64,000 nucleotides of DNA from the NCBI GenBank assembly GCA_020859685.1, contig JAJBVT010000100.1, positions 1 through 64,000 on the forward strand, in the 5' to 3' direction. The stretch comes from Rikenellaceae bacterium (GTDB lineage Bacteria; Bacteroidota; Bacteroidia; Bacteroidales; Rikenellaceae). The position numbers were made by a program, and so were the translations under genes. Below are positions 35,330-44,478 of this stretch, piece by piece. Each line of letters starts with the position of its first letter. Positions within the stretch are counted from its first letter, which is position 1. The notes beneath the pieces are model-generated. The model saw only the letters and a list, made by a program, of their open reading frames with translations, was not told where the DNA came from and did no database searches.

Positions 35330-36871
35330 TTAGAACGGGGGTAACCCGTGTTTCTTTGCGGGACGCGACACGGTTTTATTCCTTGCAATCTCGAGGGAGC
35401 GCTCGATAAATTCCCGTGTGTCCTTCGGATCGATTACAGCGTCGATATAGCCCTTGGCCGCGGCCACGTAAGGGTTGGCGAATTTATCGCGGTACTCCTG
35501 TATCTTCAGCTTGCGCATTTCCGCCGGGTTCTCGGCTTCGGCAATATCCTTTTTGAAGATAATATTCGCGGCCCCCTCGGCACCCATTACGGCAATCTCG
35601 GCCTGCGGCCATGCGAATACGAAATCCGACCGCAGGTGGCGCGAACCCATCGCGATATAACCGCCGCCATAGGCCTTGCGCAGGATGATGGTCACCTTCG
35701 GAACGGTGCTCTCGCTGTAAGCGTACAGCACCTTCGCGCCGTGGCGGATAACCCCCGCGTGCTCCTGGTCGATACCGGGCAGGTAGCCGGGCAGGTCCTC
35801 GAGGGTTATAATCGGAATATTGAACGAGTCGCAGAAGCGGATAAACCGGGCGGCCTTGTCCGACGAGTCGCAGTCGAGTACACCGGCCAGCACCAGCGGC
35901 TGGTTGCATACGAACCCTACCGTCTGGCCGTTAATCCGCCCGAAGCCGACCACCATATTGGCGGCGAAAAGCTCCATAACCTCCATAAACGCGCTGTCGT
36001 CCACGATGGCTTTTATTACGTCGCGCACATCGTACGGCTCCGACGGGTCGGCGGGAACGATTTTGGATATATCGCACTTTTTCAGTTTGGAAGGCACCAC
36101 CGGATGGGGTTTCGCCTCGTTGTTAGCCGGAAGGAGCGAAATGAGACGGCGTATCTGGATAAAACATTCCTCTTCGCTGGTGGAGAAGAAGTGCGCGTTG
36201 CCGCTCACTTCGCTGTGCACCCTCGCACCACCGAGTTCCTCGGCCGAAATCTCCTCACCCAGCACAGTTTTGATAACTTCAGGACCGGTGATGAACATTT
36301 TCGATATTTGGTCTACCACGAACACGAAGTCCGTCAGGGCCGGTGAATAGACGGCGCCGCCGGCACACGGCCCCAGTATCACGGACAACTGCGGAATGAC
36401 CCCGCTGGAGATGGTATTACGGTAGAATATCTCACCGTAACCGGCCAGCGCGTTGACCCCCTCCTGAATACGGGCGCCCCCCGAGTCGTTGATGCCGATA
36501 ATCGGGATACGCATATTCAGGGCGTAATCCATTATTTTGGATATCTTGCGAGCGTGCATAAAGCCGAGCGAGCCTCCGGCCACCGTAAAGTCCTGCGCGT
36601 AGACGGCGACCGGCTGACCAACGATGGTACCGGTACCGATAATTACACCGTCTCCGAGCAGCTCCTTGTCCTGCATGCCGAAATCGGTGTTGTCGTGCTT
36701 AACGAAGATATCGTACTCCTGAAAGGTGTCCTTGTCCAGCAGCGCGATGATCCTTTCACGGGCGGTGAGCTTCCCCATCGCCTTCTGTTTTTCAACGGCT
36801 TTCGCCCCCCCACCGCGGTAGATCTTCTCCATTCGCTGTTTGAGGTCGAGAACTTTCTTGTCTTCTGACAT
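35330..36871 (-). CDS. methylmalonyl-CoA decarboxylase alpha / propionyl-CoA carboxylase beta-type carboxyltransferase
   Basis: 513 residues with two crotonase-like halves. Motifs: LTARERIIALLDKDTF, GGSLGFMHARKISK, INDSGGARIQEGV, GPCAGGAVYSPALTDF and, in the second half, TLEDLPGYLPGIDQEHAG, GGGYIAMGS and AEIAVMGAEGAANI. It moves CO2 between biotin and methylmalonyl- or propionyl-CoA, which fits the succinate-to-propionate pathway of Bacteroidales. Direction and exact name depend on whether a Na+-pump beta subunit exists; none is in this window. Confidence 0.93.
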   Translation of the reverse strand: MSEDKKVLDLKQRMEKIYRGGGAKAVEKQKAMGKLTARERIIALLDKDTFQEYDIFVKHDNTDFGMQDKELLGDGVIIGTGTIVGQPVAVYAQDFTVAGGSLGFMHARKISKIMDYALNMRIPIIGINDSGGARIQEGVNALAGYGEIFYRNTISSGVIPQLSVILGPCAGGAVYSPALTDFVFVVDQISKMFITGPEVIKTVLGEEISAEELGGARVHSEVSGNAHFFSTSEEECFIQIRRLISLLPANNEAKPHPVVPSKLKKCDISKIVPADPSEPYDVRDVIKAIVDDSAFMEVMELFAANMVVGFGRINGQTVGFVCNQPLVLAGVLDCDSSDKAARFIRFCDSFNIPIITLEDLPGYLPGIDQEHAGVIRHGAKVLYAYSESTVPKVTIILRKAYGGGYIAMGSRHLRSDFVFAWPQAEIAVMGAEGAANIIFKKDIAEAENPAEMRKLKIQEYRDKFANPYVAAAKGYIDAVIDPKDTREFIERSLEIARNKTVSRPAKKHGLPPF

Positions 36872-37005
36872 AAGATGGTTGGTTTAAGTTACTGGTTAAT
36901 AGTTCCGTTAGCAATATTGCCGTATTCCCGTACGGACCTATGAGGTCACAAGTTTAATAATTTTTTTCCAAACGGGCGGACCGTTTCGGCCCTGCCCGGT
37001 GGGCT

Positions 37006-37869
37006 TCACGCTATAACTTCGTGATAGACAAAGTAATCGGCGAACTCCTCCTTGAGCGGGGCGACACATTGCGGTTCACCGCCGTCGTGCAGGGCGGCTA
37101 CTTTATCCACGCGGAACAACCCGAACACGGCCGAGCCGGAACCCGACATGGAAGCGTACACCGCACCGGCCCCGTACAGAGCCTCCTTTATCCGGGCAAT
37201 CTGCGGGTGGGCGGCGAATACCGGCCCCTCGAAGTCGTTTTTAAGGCCTTCCCGCCACCGTTCCACAGGCATGGCAATGCGCCGTTCGAGCGGCACCTTG
37301 GGGACGGCCGGGGTCACCGAAGCGTAAGCTGCCGCGGTAGATACTCCCACCGGGGGCTTGACAATCACCAGCAGCATTCCCCGGATATTATCGACGGACA
37401 CCGGAGCCAGCGTATCTCCCCTTCCCGAAGAGAGGGCAGGCCCGTCGCCTGCGAAGAAGACCGTGTCGCTTCCCAGCCCGGCCGCTATCTCCTTAACTGC
37501 CTCTTCGCCGAGACCGAGCCCGAACACCTGCGAGAGACCCTTGACCGTGTACGCGGCGTCGGCCGAACCGCCGCCCAGCCCGGCGCCGAACGGAACCACC
37601 TTATGGAGGTGTATCTTCACCCCGCCGATACCGTAGCGCGCCTCTACCGCACGGTATGCCCGGACACAGAGGTTATCCTCCGTCCGGCAGTCCACCGCAA
37701 GGCCCGATGAGGAGAACTCCACACCGTCCCTTCCCGACGGGACGATTTCCAGAATGTCGCAAAGCCCCCGCACCGGGAACATTACCGTCTCTATATCGTG
37801 GTAACCGTCCTCCCTCCGCCGGAGAATGTCCAGCCCGAGGTTAATTTTACAACAGGGAAAAAATACCAT
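37006..37869 (-). CDS. ispE: 4-diphosphocytidyl-2-C-methyl-D-erythritol kinase
   Basis: 287 residues. GHMP kinase: MVFFPCCKINLGLDILRRR, the ATP loop HKVVPFGAGLGGGSADAA, the catalytic region AAGLGSDTVFFAGDGPALSSG and SMSGSGSAVFGLF. It phosphorylates CDP-methylerythritol in the non-mevalonate isoprenoid pathway. Upstream a minus-strand TATCTTTG (37892-37899) is a good -7 candidate. It is divergent from the GSCFA gene. Confidence 0.95.
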   Translation of the reverse strand: MVFFPCCKINLGLDILRRREDGYHDIETVMFPVRGLCDILEIVPSGRDGVEFSSSGLAVDCRTEDNLCVRAYRAVEARYGIGGVKIHLHKVVPFGAGLGGGSADAAYTVKGLSQVFGLGLGEEAVKEIAAGLGSDTVFFAGDGPALSSGRGDTLAPVSVDNIRGMLLVIVKPPVGVSTAAAYASVTPAVPKVPLERRIAMPVERWREGLKNDFEGPVFAAHPQIARIKEALYGAGAVYASMSGSGSAVFGLFRVDKVAALHDGGEPQCVAPLKEEFADYFVYHEVIA

Positions 37870-37992
37870 AAATTCTCCGCTTTTACGATAACAAAGATAT
37901 AAAACCCATGGGATAATCGACAGTTCCCGCGGCGGGCTGTTCCGGGTTAGAGAGAAATTAATTTACTTTGTACGTTAAAACCAGACCAACGG

Positions 37993-39021
37993 ATGCGATT
38001 CAGGACGGAAGTCGATATAGAGCCGATAGGCGGCAGGATAGAGCCGGGAGACACGATTTTTTCAATCGGTTCCTGCTTCGCGGAGAATATGGCCGTGAGG
38101 CTGCGCGACGGCGGGTTCGATGTGACCTCCAACCCGTTCGGAGTGCTGTATAACCCGACCTCAGTATGCCTCGCGTTCGGGCTTATCCGCAGCGGGGGCA
38201 GGCTCGGGCGTGACAGTCTGGTCCGCAACGGCGACCTATGGTGCTCGCCCCGGTTCCACGGCAGTTTTTCGGGACCGGACCCGCAGGAGACACTCGACCG
38301 GATGAACAGCGCTCTGGACAGTGCGCGGTAGGCGTTCGCCGGGGCCGATGTGGTGATAATTTCGCTGGGCACCCCGTGGGTATACGAACTGTCGGAGGAG
38401 TTTCCCGTCGAGGGTACATGCTTCACCCCGGGAATGGTCGCGGCCAACTGCCATAAATTTCCGGCAGGGCATTATGTGCGGCGGCGGATGGAGGTGGAGG
38501 AGGTCTACGATAGTTTCACGGAGCTGCTCGCCAGTGATATGGCCGGCAAACGGGTACTGTTCACCGTTAGCCCCGTGAGGTACGTCAAGGAGGGCCTGCA
38601 CGGCAGTAATCTCGGCAAGGCGGTGCTGCTGCTCGCCACCGAGCGGATATGCGCACGGCACGGCAATGCATATTATTTTCCGGCATACGAGGCACTTATC
38701 GACGACCTTCGCGATTACCGGTTCTACGGCGAGGACTTCGTGCATCCATCGCCCGGCGCAGTGGAGTATATCTGGGAGCTGTTCCGCGCCCATGCCATGA
38801 CGCCCGGCGCCGCCGAACAGGCGGCGGAGGTGGAGAAACTCACCGCGGCCACGCGCCACCGGGTGCATAATACCGGTACCGGCGAACACCTGCGGTTCCT
38901 CGAATCCATGCTCCGGAAAACGCAGTTACTGATGGAACGGTATCCCACCGCGGATCTGGGCGGATACCAGACTTATTTTAAGCAAGAGCTCATCAAATAT
39001 CGCGGGGATGGCGGGAAGTAG
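37993..39021 (+). pseudogene. GSCFA family protein, interrupted by an in-frame TAG
   Basis: One frame of 342 sense codons plus a single TAG (38329-38331, codon 113). The first part starts MRFRTEVDIEP and contains the family name motif FSIGSCFAENMAVRL plus TSNPFGVLYNP. After the stop comes AFAGADVVIISLGTPWVYEL, then CHKFPAGHYVRRRM, LFTVSPVRYVKEGLHG, FPAYEALIDDLRDYRFY and HPSPGAVEYIW. By recall, Bacteroides homologues have ARQLKEA at this junction, so TAG stands where Gln would be and a CAG to TAG change is the simplest origin. GSCFA proteins are SGNH-like hydrolases of unclear function. The zinc-ribbon gene overlaps its end. Confidence 0.88.
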
Positions 39022-39358
39022 CAGAAAATACGGTATACTGTCGAGGCGGTTCACCTGTCTGGGGTGCGGCGGCGGCGTGAGGATACCGCTCCTGTGGGTT
39101 ACGGGTATCGAGAGTGTCTTCCGCTGCCGCGGTTGCGGCACGGGGTTCGGCACCGGTTACAGGATGGGGGCCGTACTTTTCGCCCTTGCGTTCACGCTGG
39201 CCGTCACAACCGTCAACCTGCTCTGCTACCTTGCCGGTTCATGGTCCCTTATGGTTATGTTCTTCGCCGCTTTCCCGTTATGGCTGATGTACGGCTTTAT
39301 ACTGCGCAAGGCGTGGATGGTGCGCCGCGCCGGGAGAAGGGTACGCGCGAAAAAATAA
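39008..39358 (+). CDS. zinc-ribbon membrane protein, hypothetical
   Basis: 116 residues, start overlapping the GSCFA stop by 14 bases. Two cysteine pairs (CLGCGGG at about 17-23 and CRGCGTGFG at about 40-48) form a zinc ribbon; two hydrophobic segments follow (MGAVLFALAFTLAVTTVNLL and SLMVMFFAAFPLWLMYGFIL) and a basic tail. It looks like a small bitopic membrane adaptor. I recognise no family. The overlap suggests translation coupled to the GSCFA gene, which would suffer from the upstream TAG. Confidence 0.68.
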   Translation: MAGSSRKYGILSRRFTCLGCGGGVRIPLLWVTGIESVFRCRGCGTGFGTGYRMGAVLFALAFTLAVTTVNLLCYLAGSWSLMVMFFAAFPLWLMYGFILRKAWMVRRAGRRVRAKK

Positions 39359-39549
39359 ACAGCCGTTCCGCTGCTTCGGCCGACCGGCACGGTATCCCGG
39401 CAGGTTATTTGGATAACCGCCCTGAAACCCTGCAAAAATTTACCCACAAGAAATAGCACTTTGCTTTAATTACTATCTTTATAGGTTAAGACAGGTCATT
39501 TGAGTTTCCGCGTGGTAAATTTAGTATGACCCTAAAAGATAACAGTGTG

Positions 39550-41169
39550 ATGGGATTATTCAGGACAATAGCAGCCGCCCTGCTGCTGGCGGCGGCGGTA
39601 GTGCCGGCCAGCGGGCAGCGCCCGCGGTTGGTGGTAAACATCGTGGTCAGCCAGATGCGGTACGACTATCTACTCCGGTTCGGCCGGAATATGTCGGACC
39701 ACGGTTTCCGCCGGTTCCTCAACGAGGGGCTAGTTTACGGCGACGCACGCTACAACTTTATGCAGACCCTCACCCCCGCAACGCTCGCCACGCTCACCAC
39801 CGGCGCCGACCCGTCGATGCACGGGGTGGTTTCGACCCGGTGGATAGACTATACGCTCAACAATACGGTATACCTGCTGGACGACAATTCCGTGAACGGA
39901 CTGGACAGCGATTACGGCATAGGCCGCTACTCGCCGCACAACCTCACCGTACCCACCCTGGGCGACCGCCTGCGGGAGCAGCACCCCGACAGCAAGGTAA
40001 TAACGATAGCCGCCGACCCCACGTCGGCCGTAGTGGCGGGGGGCTTCACCTCCGACGTCTATTGGGTGGACGATTCGCGGGGCAACTGGATAACCTCAAC
40101 CTATTACATGCGGGAACTTCCGCAGTGGGTCGAAAGGTACAACAGCCTGCGGGTAGCGTCGCAGTATCTCGACTATAAATGGCATCCGGACCGCAACCGG
40201 ACACAATATATAAATACGGTCTTCTCGGAGTTCGATTTCGACGGGGAGAGCCGGTTCAAACGCATCATGGCTTTCAATTTCCTCAGGCGCAAGAGCGGCG
40301 AGAGGGATTACGCCGCCATCTTCTCCACCCCGGCGGGCAACTCGCTGGTGACGGAGTTCGCCAAGCAGGCGATTATCTACGAGGAACTCGGTAAGACGGA
40401 AGGCCGTACGGACCTTCTCACTATAGTATACGATGCGCCGCGGTTCGCGGGCGAGATATACGGCGGGGAGTCGATGGAGCTGGAAGATATGTTCTACCGG
40501 CTCGACACGGAACTTGCCGACCTTGTGAATTTCATCATGGCACAGGCCGGGCGGGAAAACGTGGTTGTGGTACTTACGTCCGACCACGGGGCCAGCGACT
40601 CGTACGACTACGGCGCTCCGCAGCGCGACCGGTTCAACGTGTCGCAGTTCAAGGTGATAGTGAACGGATTTATGAGTACGCAGTACGGCCCGGGCGACTG
40701 GGTTATAGACTATTGCGACCGCCAGCTCTACCTGAACCGCAACCTGATATATCAGAAGGGGCTGAGCCTCGAGGAGGTCCAAAACCGCGTGGGTGCTTTC
40801 GTGCTCCAGTTCCGCGGGGTCTCGCACGTACTGACCTCGACCGCTATGCAGACCAGTTTCTTCAGCGGGAGTTACGCCGAGAAGATGCAAAACAGTTTTT
40901 ACCCCAAGCGTTCGGGCGACCTCACTGTGAACCTGATGCCCGGCTGGATAGAGGAGCGGGAAGGTCACCGCACCGCCTCCGGCTCGATGTACGAGTACGA
41001 CACACATGTCCCGCTGATGATGCTGGGGCCGAAATTTTACGCGCGGAGAGTGGCCCGGACCGTCAATATGCGCGACCTGGCGCCCACGCTCGCCCGTATT
41101 ATGGGCATCAGCCGCCCGATAGCCTCGGAGGGGGAACCGCTGGAAGAAGTGACAGAATTGTATGACTAA
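39550..41169 (+). CDS. alkaline phosphatase family protein (PafA/nucleotide pyrophosphatase type)
   Basis: 539 residues from MGLFRTIAAALLLAAAVVPASG, a signal peptide; an ATG eight codons earlier is also possible. Phosphodiesterase/alkaline phosphatase superfamily: RLVVNIVVSQMRYDYLLRFG, the nucleophile region NFMQTLTPATLATLTTGADP with Thr, ENVVVVLTSDHGASDS (metal ligands Asp, His) and DTHVPLMMLGPKF (His). The Asp and Thr metal site matches PafA-like phosphatases of Bacteroidota, so a periplasmic phosphate-scavenging role is likely. The stop overlaps the next open frame. Confidence 0.92.
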   Translation: MGLFRTIAAALLLAAAVVPASGQRPRLVVNIVVSQMRYDYLLRFGRNMSDHGFRRFLNEGLVYGDARYNFMQTLTPATLATLTTGADPSMHGVVSTRWIDYTLNNTVYLLDDNSVNGLDSDYGIGRYSPHNLTVPTLGDRLREQHPDSKVITIAADPTSAVVAGGFTSDVYWVDDSRGNWITSTYYMRELPQWVERYNSLRVASQYLDYKWHPDRNRTQYINTVFSEFDFDGESRFKRIMAFNFLRRKSGERDYAAIFSTPAGNSLVTEFAKQAIIYEELGKTEGRTDLLTIVYDAPRFAGEIYGGESMELEDMFYRLDTELADLVNFIMAQAGRENVVVVLTSDHGASDSYDYGAPQRDRFNVSQFKVIVNGFMSTQYGPGDWVIDYCDRQLYLNRNLIYQKGLSLEEVQNRVGAFVLQFRGVSHVLTSTAMQTSFFSGSYAEKMQNSFYPKRSGDLTVNLMPGWIEEREGHRTASGSMYEYDTHVPLMMLGPKFYARRVARTVNMRDLAPTLARIMGISRPIASEGEPLEEVTELYD

Positions 41170-41182
41170 AACAGCTACGGTA

Positions 41183-41605
41183 ATGGATACCGACAAAATA
41201 CAGCAGGAAATCATAGAAGACTTCGCCGCTTTCGACGAGTGGCTCGACAAATACGACTACCTTATAGAGCTGGCCGAAGAACTCCCGGCCATCGACGAGA
41301 GCCACCGCACGGAGCAGTACCTGATAGAGGGATGCCAGTCCCGGGTATGGGTGGACGCGCGCTATGAGGACGGCAGGGTATGGTACTCCGCCGACAGCGA
41401 CGCTATTATCACCAAGGGCATAATAGCCCTGCTCATACGCGTCCTCAACGGCCGCACACCCAGGGAGATACTCGAGACGGACCTCTATTTTATCGACCGA
41501 ATCGGGTTGAAGGAGAACCTCTCCCCCACCCGGGCCAACGGCCTTGTGGCGATGATTAAACAGATGCGCCTGTTCGCGATGGCATTCGCAAGCAAAGAGA
41601 ACTGA
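41183..41605 (+). CDS. sufE: cysteine desulfuration protein SufE
   Basis: 140 residues from MDTDKIQQEIIEDFAAFDEW, the usual family start; an ATG seven codons upstream overlaps the phosphatase gene. The active-site Cys lies in YLIEGCQSRVWV, followed by ADSDAIITKGIIALLIRVL and IGLKENLSPTRANGL. It accepts sulfur from SufS and hands it to the Fe-S scaffold. It is followed three bases later by a SufT-like gene. Confidence 0.94.
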   Translation: MDTDKIQQEIIEDFAAFDEWLDKYDYLIELAEELPAIDESHRTEQYLIEGCQSRVWVDARYEDGRVWYSADSDAIITKGIIALLIRVLNGRTPREILETDLYFIDRIGLKENLSPTRANGLVAMIKQMRLFAMAFASKEN

Positions 41606-41608
41606 CAG

Positions 41609-41932
41609 ATGGCTACCCCACAGGAAATACTCGCAATAGAGAAGGATATAGTGAATGTCCTGAAGAATATCTACGACCCGGAGATACCGGTCAATATTTA
41701 CGACCTGGGGCTAATCTACGAGGTGGACGTACAGCCCGGCGGGCAGACCGATATTACCATGACGCTTACGGCACCCACCTGCCCCGTGGCGGAACAGCTT
41801 GTGGAAGATATCCGACAGCAGGTCGGCAAGGTGAAAGGTGTCGCGGAAGTTAACGTCAATCTGGTGTTCGACCCGCCGTGGGACCGCAGCATGATAAGCG
41901 AAGAGGCCCTGCTCGAACTGGGGCTGTTGTAG
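41609..41932 (+). CDS. MIP18/DUF59 family Fe-S assembly protein (SufT-like)
   Basis: 107 residues, one DUF59 domain: NIYDPEIPVNIYDLGLIYEV, TMTLTAPTCPVAEQLVEDI (conserved Cys), VNLVFDPPWDRSMISEEA. Family members help mature Fe-S proteins. Placement directly behind sufE supports this role. A terminator follows. Confidence 0.94.
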   Translation: MATPQEILAIEKDIVNVLKNIYDPEIPVNIYDLGLIYEVDVQPGGQTDITMTLTAPTCPVAEQLVEDIRQQVGKVKGVAEVNVNLVFDPPWDRSMISEEALLELGLL

Positions 41933-41949
41933 CTCTTTCAGACTTACGG

Positions 41950-41997
41950 ATATCCGGCCGTAACCCCTTTAAAACGGGTTCGGCCGGATATTTTTTA
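41950..41997 (+). terminator. sufE-sufT terminator
   Basis: ATATCCGGCCG (41950-41960) pairs with CGGCCGGATAT (41981-41991), followed by TTTTTT. Confidence 0.9.
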
Positions 41998-42098
41998 CAA
42001 CAATATAACACAAAAAGACTTATTTATTGCCTGTTTGGGCATTGTTGTATATCTTAGCGGGAACCGGACCGAAATTGTCACACGAAAAAATTACCGCT

Positions 42099-43376
42099 AT
42101 GAATTCCCGCTACCAGACCGAACTGCTCCACATACTATGGACCCTCTACCCGCAAACGGAGTATACCACGCCGGGCGGGGAGACGATTACGGTGCTGCGG
42201 CACGGCGAGTACGACGAGAACAGGATGCGTTTCTGCGGCGCGAAGATAAAACACGGCGATAATATCTACCACGGTGAGATAGTAATCTGGTCGGGCAGGG
42301 AGCTGCCCGCCGGGGATTTCGAGAGTACTGTTCTGCATGTCACGCCGGTACAGTCGGCTTCTATACTGCGTCACGACGGCCAGCCGGTGATGCAGGTTAT
42401 CGACGTCCCGGACCCGGTTTACTGCGAACTTTACCGGGAACTCAGGCAGGGCAGACAATCCTCCTGCGGCAGGTATGTGGCCGGGCTGGAGAGCCACCAG
42501 CGCCTGTCCCTGTTCACGCGCCTGATGGTGGACAGGCTCTATAACAAATACCGCGACGTAATGCGGTTTTTCGAAGCCTGCGAGCAGAACTGGACCGAGA
42601 CGGTCTATATGGCCCTTCTCAACGCGATGGGTAGCCCGGACCTGAAATCGCCCTACACCGAGCTCGCGCGGCGGTTGAAATATAAATACCTGTGCCGGGA
42701 GAAGAGAACCGTAATCGATCTCGAAGCGCTGCTCCTGGGTACAGCGGGACTGCTGGAGAAATACGAGGAGGATTCCTATACCCGCGACCTGAAAGAGACT
42801 TTCCGCCATCTTCACGGCAAGTACGGCATCACCCCACTGCGCCCCGCGGTATGGGACGAGAGTAAAAACCACCCGAACGGCATGGTTACGCTCAGGCTGG
42901 CCCAGCTTGCGGCCTTCTTCTTCAAAGAAGATTACCTGTTCGAGAATACCATCCGGTGCCGGACGGTGGCCGATATCCAGCAGCTGTTCGACGTGGCGGC
43001 CTCTATGTATTGGTCCACCCATTACAAACCGGGTGCGGCCGCGAATGTGTTCCGTGAAAAACGGCTGGGCGCCGAGAGGGCGAATGTGCTGGGGATAAAC
43101 TATGTGGTGCCGGTGCTGTTCGCGTACGGCGTCTACCAGAGCGACGAATCGAGGAAAGAAGCCGCGCTGGAACTCCTGGAAAAGATAAACCCCGAGCAGA
43201 ATAAATATGTTAACCACTGGCGCGGTAACGGGGTCCTGCCCGAGAATGCGTTCGATACCCAGGCCATCCTGCAACTCCATAAGGAGTACTGTCTGAAGGG
43301 ATTATGCTGGATGTGCCCCGTGGGTAAGAGAATAGTAAAAGAACGGTATGGTATGGAGGCGGCACAAAAAATGTAA
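42099..43376 (+). CDS. DUF2851 family protein
   Basis: 425 residues from MNSRYQTELLHILWTLYPQ; 24 upstream codons are open but not family-like. The N-terminal part has HGEYDENRMRFCGAKIKHGD and a VIWSGRELP segment; further conserved-looking parts are ARRLKYKYLCREK and CWMCPVGKRIVKERYG near the C-terminus. DUF2851 is a Bacteroidota family without known function; the first half resembles a nuclease-like fold only vaguely. Single gene. Confidence 0.87.
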   Translation: MNSRYQTELLHILWTLYPQTEYTTPGGETITVLRHGEYDENRMRFCGAKIKHGDNIYHGEIVIWSGRELPAGDFESTVLHVTPVQSASILRHDGQPVMQVIDVPDPVYCELYRELRQGRQSSCGRYVAGLESHQRLSLFTRLMVDRLYNKYRDVMRFFEACEQNWTETVYMALLNAMGSPDLKSPYTELARRLKYKYLCREKRTVIDLEALLLGTAGLLEKYEEDSYTRDLKETFRHLHGKYGITPLRPAVWDESKNHPNGMVTLRLAQLAAFFFKEDYLFENTIRCRTVADIQQLFDVAASMYWSTHYKPGAAANVFREKRLGAERANVLGINYVVPVLFAYGVYQSDESRKEAALELLEKINPEQNKYVNHWRGNGVLPENAFDTQAILQLHKEYCLKGLCWMCPVGKRIVKERYGMEAAQKM

Positions 43377-43429
43377 AACCATATCATAAAAGGTGTTAAT
43401 AAAACGTTATTATTTTGTAAGTGCAGATT

Positions 43430-43459
43430 TTTGGGTTTGCACAAAAACAATTATATTTG
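43430..43459 (+). promoter_or_regulatory. promoter upstream of the zeta toxin gene
   Basis: TTTG (43430-43433), an 18-base spacer and TATATTTG (43452-43459). It is about 200 bases before the toxin ATG, so the transcript has a long leader. Confidence 0.65.
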
Positions 43460-43670
43460 CTTCGTGAAGTAATGTGCAATTAACGTGAACTATACCTTCG
43501 ACGGCCCTACGGAGGCCGTGCACAACGGAGAAAACCTGGGAAGGCGGAACCCGTGGGAAGGAAAGAGTTTACGGGCTGCGGGCCGGGGGAAATTGCCGGT
43601 ATACCGGTATTTACGGTGAGGGTGCCGGAAGGCGGGTTGACGGCCGCTACCGGACGAAAGGAACGGCAAT

Positions 43671-44240
43671 ATGAAAAAACTCTACATAATAGCCGGTTGC
43701 AACGGTGCGGGAAAAACGACGGCTTCATATACCGTCCTGCCCGAGATGCTGAGCTGTAAGGAGTTCGTCAACGCGGACGAGATAGCAAAGGGGTTATCGC
43801 CCTTTAATCCGGCCAGCGTAAGGATAGAGGCCGGGCGCATTATGCTCACAAGGGTAAAGGAGCTTTTGGAGGAGGGAGTGGACTTCGCCTTCGAAACCAC
43901 TCTGTCGACACGTTCTTATGTAAGTCTGATAAGGAAAGCTCATGATTTGGGTTACCATGTAACGATGGTCTATTTCTGGCTAAACAGTCCACAGCTCGCT
44001 GTGGACCGGGTAGAACTGAGGATCGCTTCCGGCGGCCACTCGGTGGAGGAACCGACCATCCGGCGGCGATATGCCAAAGGCCTGTACAACCTTTTCAACC
44101 TGTACATCGGCCATATAGACTATTGGATTATCGTCGACAACTCGTTCCTTAAATTCGACATGATTGCCGAAGGGGAACGGGATAAAATTAAAACCATTAC
44201 TAATCCGTTATCATACAAATCAATGCAAACCTATGAGTGA
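43671..44240 (+). CDS. zeta toxin family P-loop kinase
   Basis: 189 residues. Walker A YIIAGCNGAGKTT (residues 5-17), then FVNADEIAKGLSPFNP, DFAFETTLSTRSY and YVTMVYFWLN-like strand 4 (HVTMVYFWLNSP), and RIASGGHSVEEPTIRRRY with the basic residues typical of zeta-like kinases that phosphorylate UDP-GlcNAc. Many chromosomal homologues are house-kept and not clearly toxic. A 51-residue gene overlaps its end and may be the partner or antitoxin. Confidence 0.88.
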   Translation: MKKLYIIAGCNGAGKTTASYTVLPEMLSCKEFVNADEIAKGLSPFNPASVRIEAGRIMLTRVKELLEEGVDFAFETTLSTRSYVSLIRKAHDLGYHVTMVYFWLNSPQLAVDRVELRIASGGHSVEEPTIRRRYAKGLYNLFNLYIGHIDYWIIVDNSFLKFDMIAEGERDKIKTITNPLSYKSMQTYE

Positions 44241-44388
44241 ACAAGAGAAAAGGGATATAAGGGATAAGATACTTCACGGTATCGCCCTTGCATTCGAAAG
44301 GCTTGTTGAACAAAAAAAACGTGAAGACGGGGAACTCGTCTTCTCGGAAAACGGCAAAATCGTGAGGGTCAGGGCACGCGACCTGTAA
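44233..44388 (+). CDS. small protein overlapping the zeta toxin gene
   Basis: 51 residues, MSEQEKRDIRDKILHGIALA to the C-terminal IVRVRARDL; its ATG lies eight bases before the toxin stop codon. It has a charged helical N-terminus and a short beta-like tail (ELVFSENGKIVRVRARD). No known family. The overlap implies coupled translation and a functional link to the zeta protein; an antitoxin role is inferred from position only. Confidence 0.72.
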   Translation: MSEQEKRDIRDKILHGIALAFERLVEQKKREDGELVFSENGKIVRVRARDL

Positions 44389-44447
44389 TAAGGAATCGGC
44401 CCACGGTCCCGAAAAGATTTACCGGTTACAAAATTTTCAACACTTTG

Positions 44448-44478
44448 ACGGGGACAGCGCTTGCTGTCCCCGTTTTTT
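44448..44478 (+). terminator. zeta operon terminator
   Basis: ACGGGGACAGC-GCTT-GCTGTCCCCGT followed by TTTTTT, 60 bases after the small gene. Confidence 0.92.

Noticed and set aside
13214..38331. Genome-wide reassignment of UAG to an amino acid
   Set aside because: TAG ends ordinary genes here (nfo, the hydrolase gene at 15219), RF1 is intact with PxT and GGQ, and another gene is broken by TAA. Local readthrough remains possible, reassignment does not fit.
43485..43619. GTG-initiated 44-codon frame in the zeta leader
   Set aside because: Placed well behind the promoter, but composition is arginine/glycine-rich and no family is recognisable; kept only as part of the leader.
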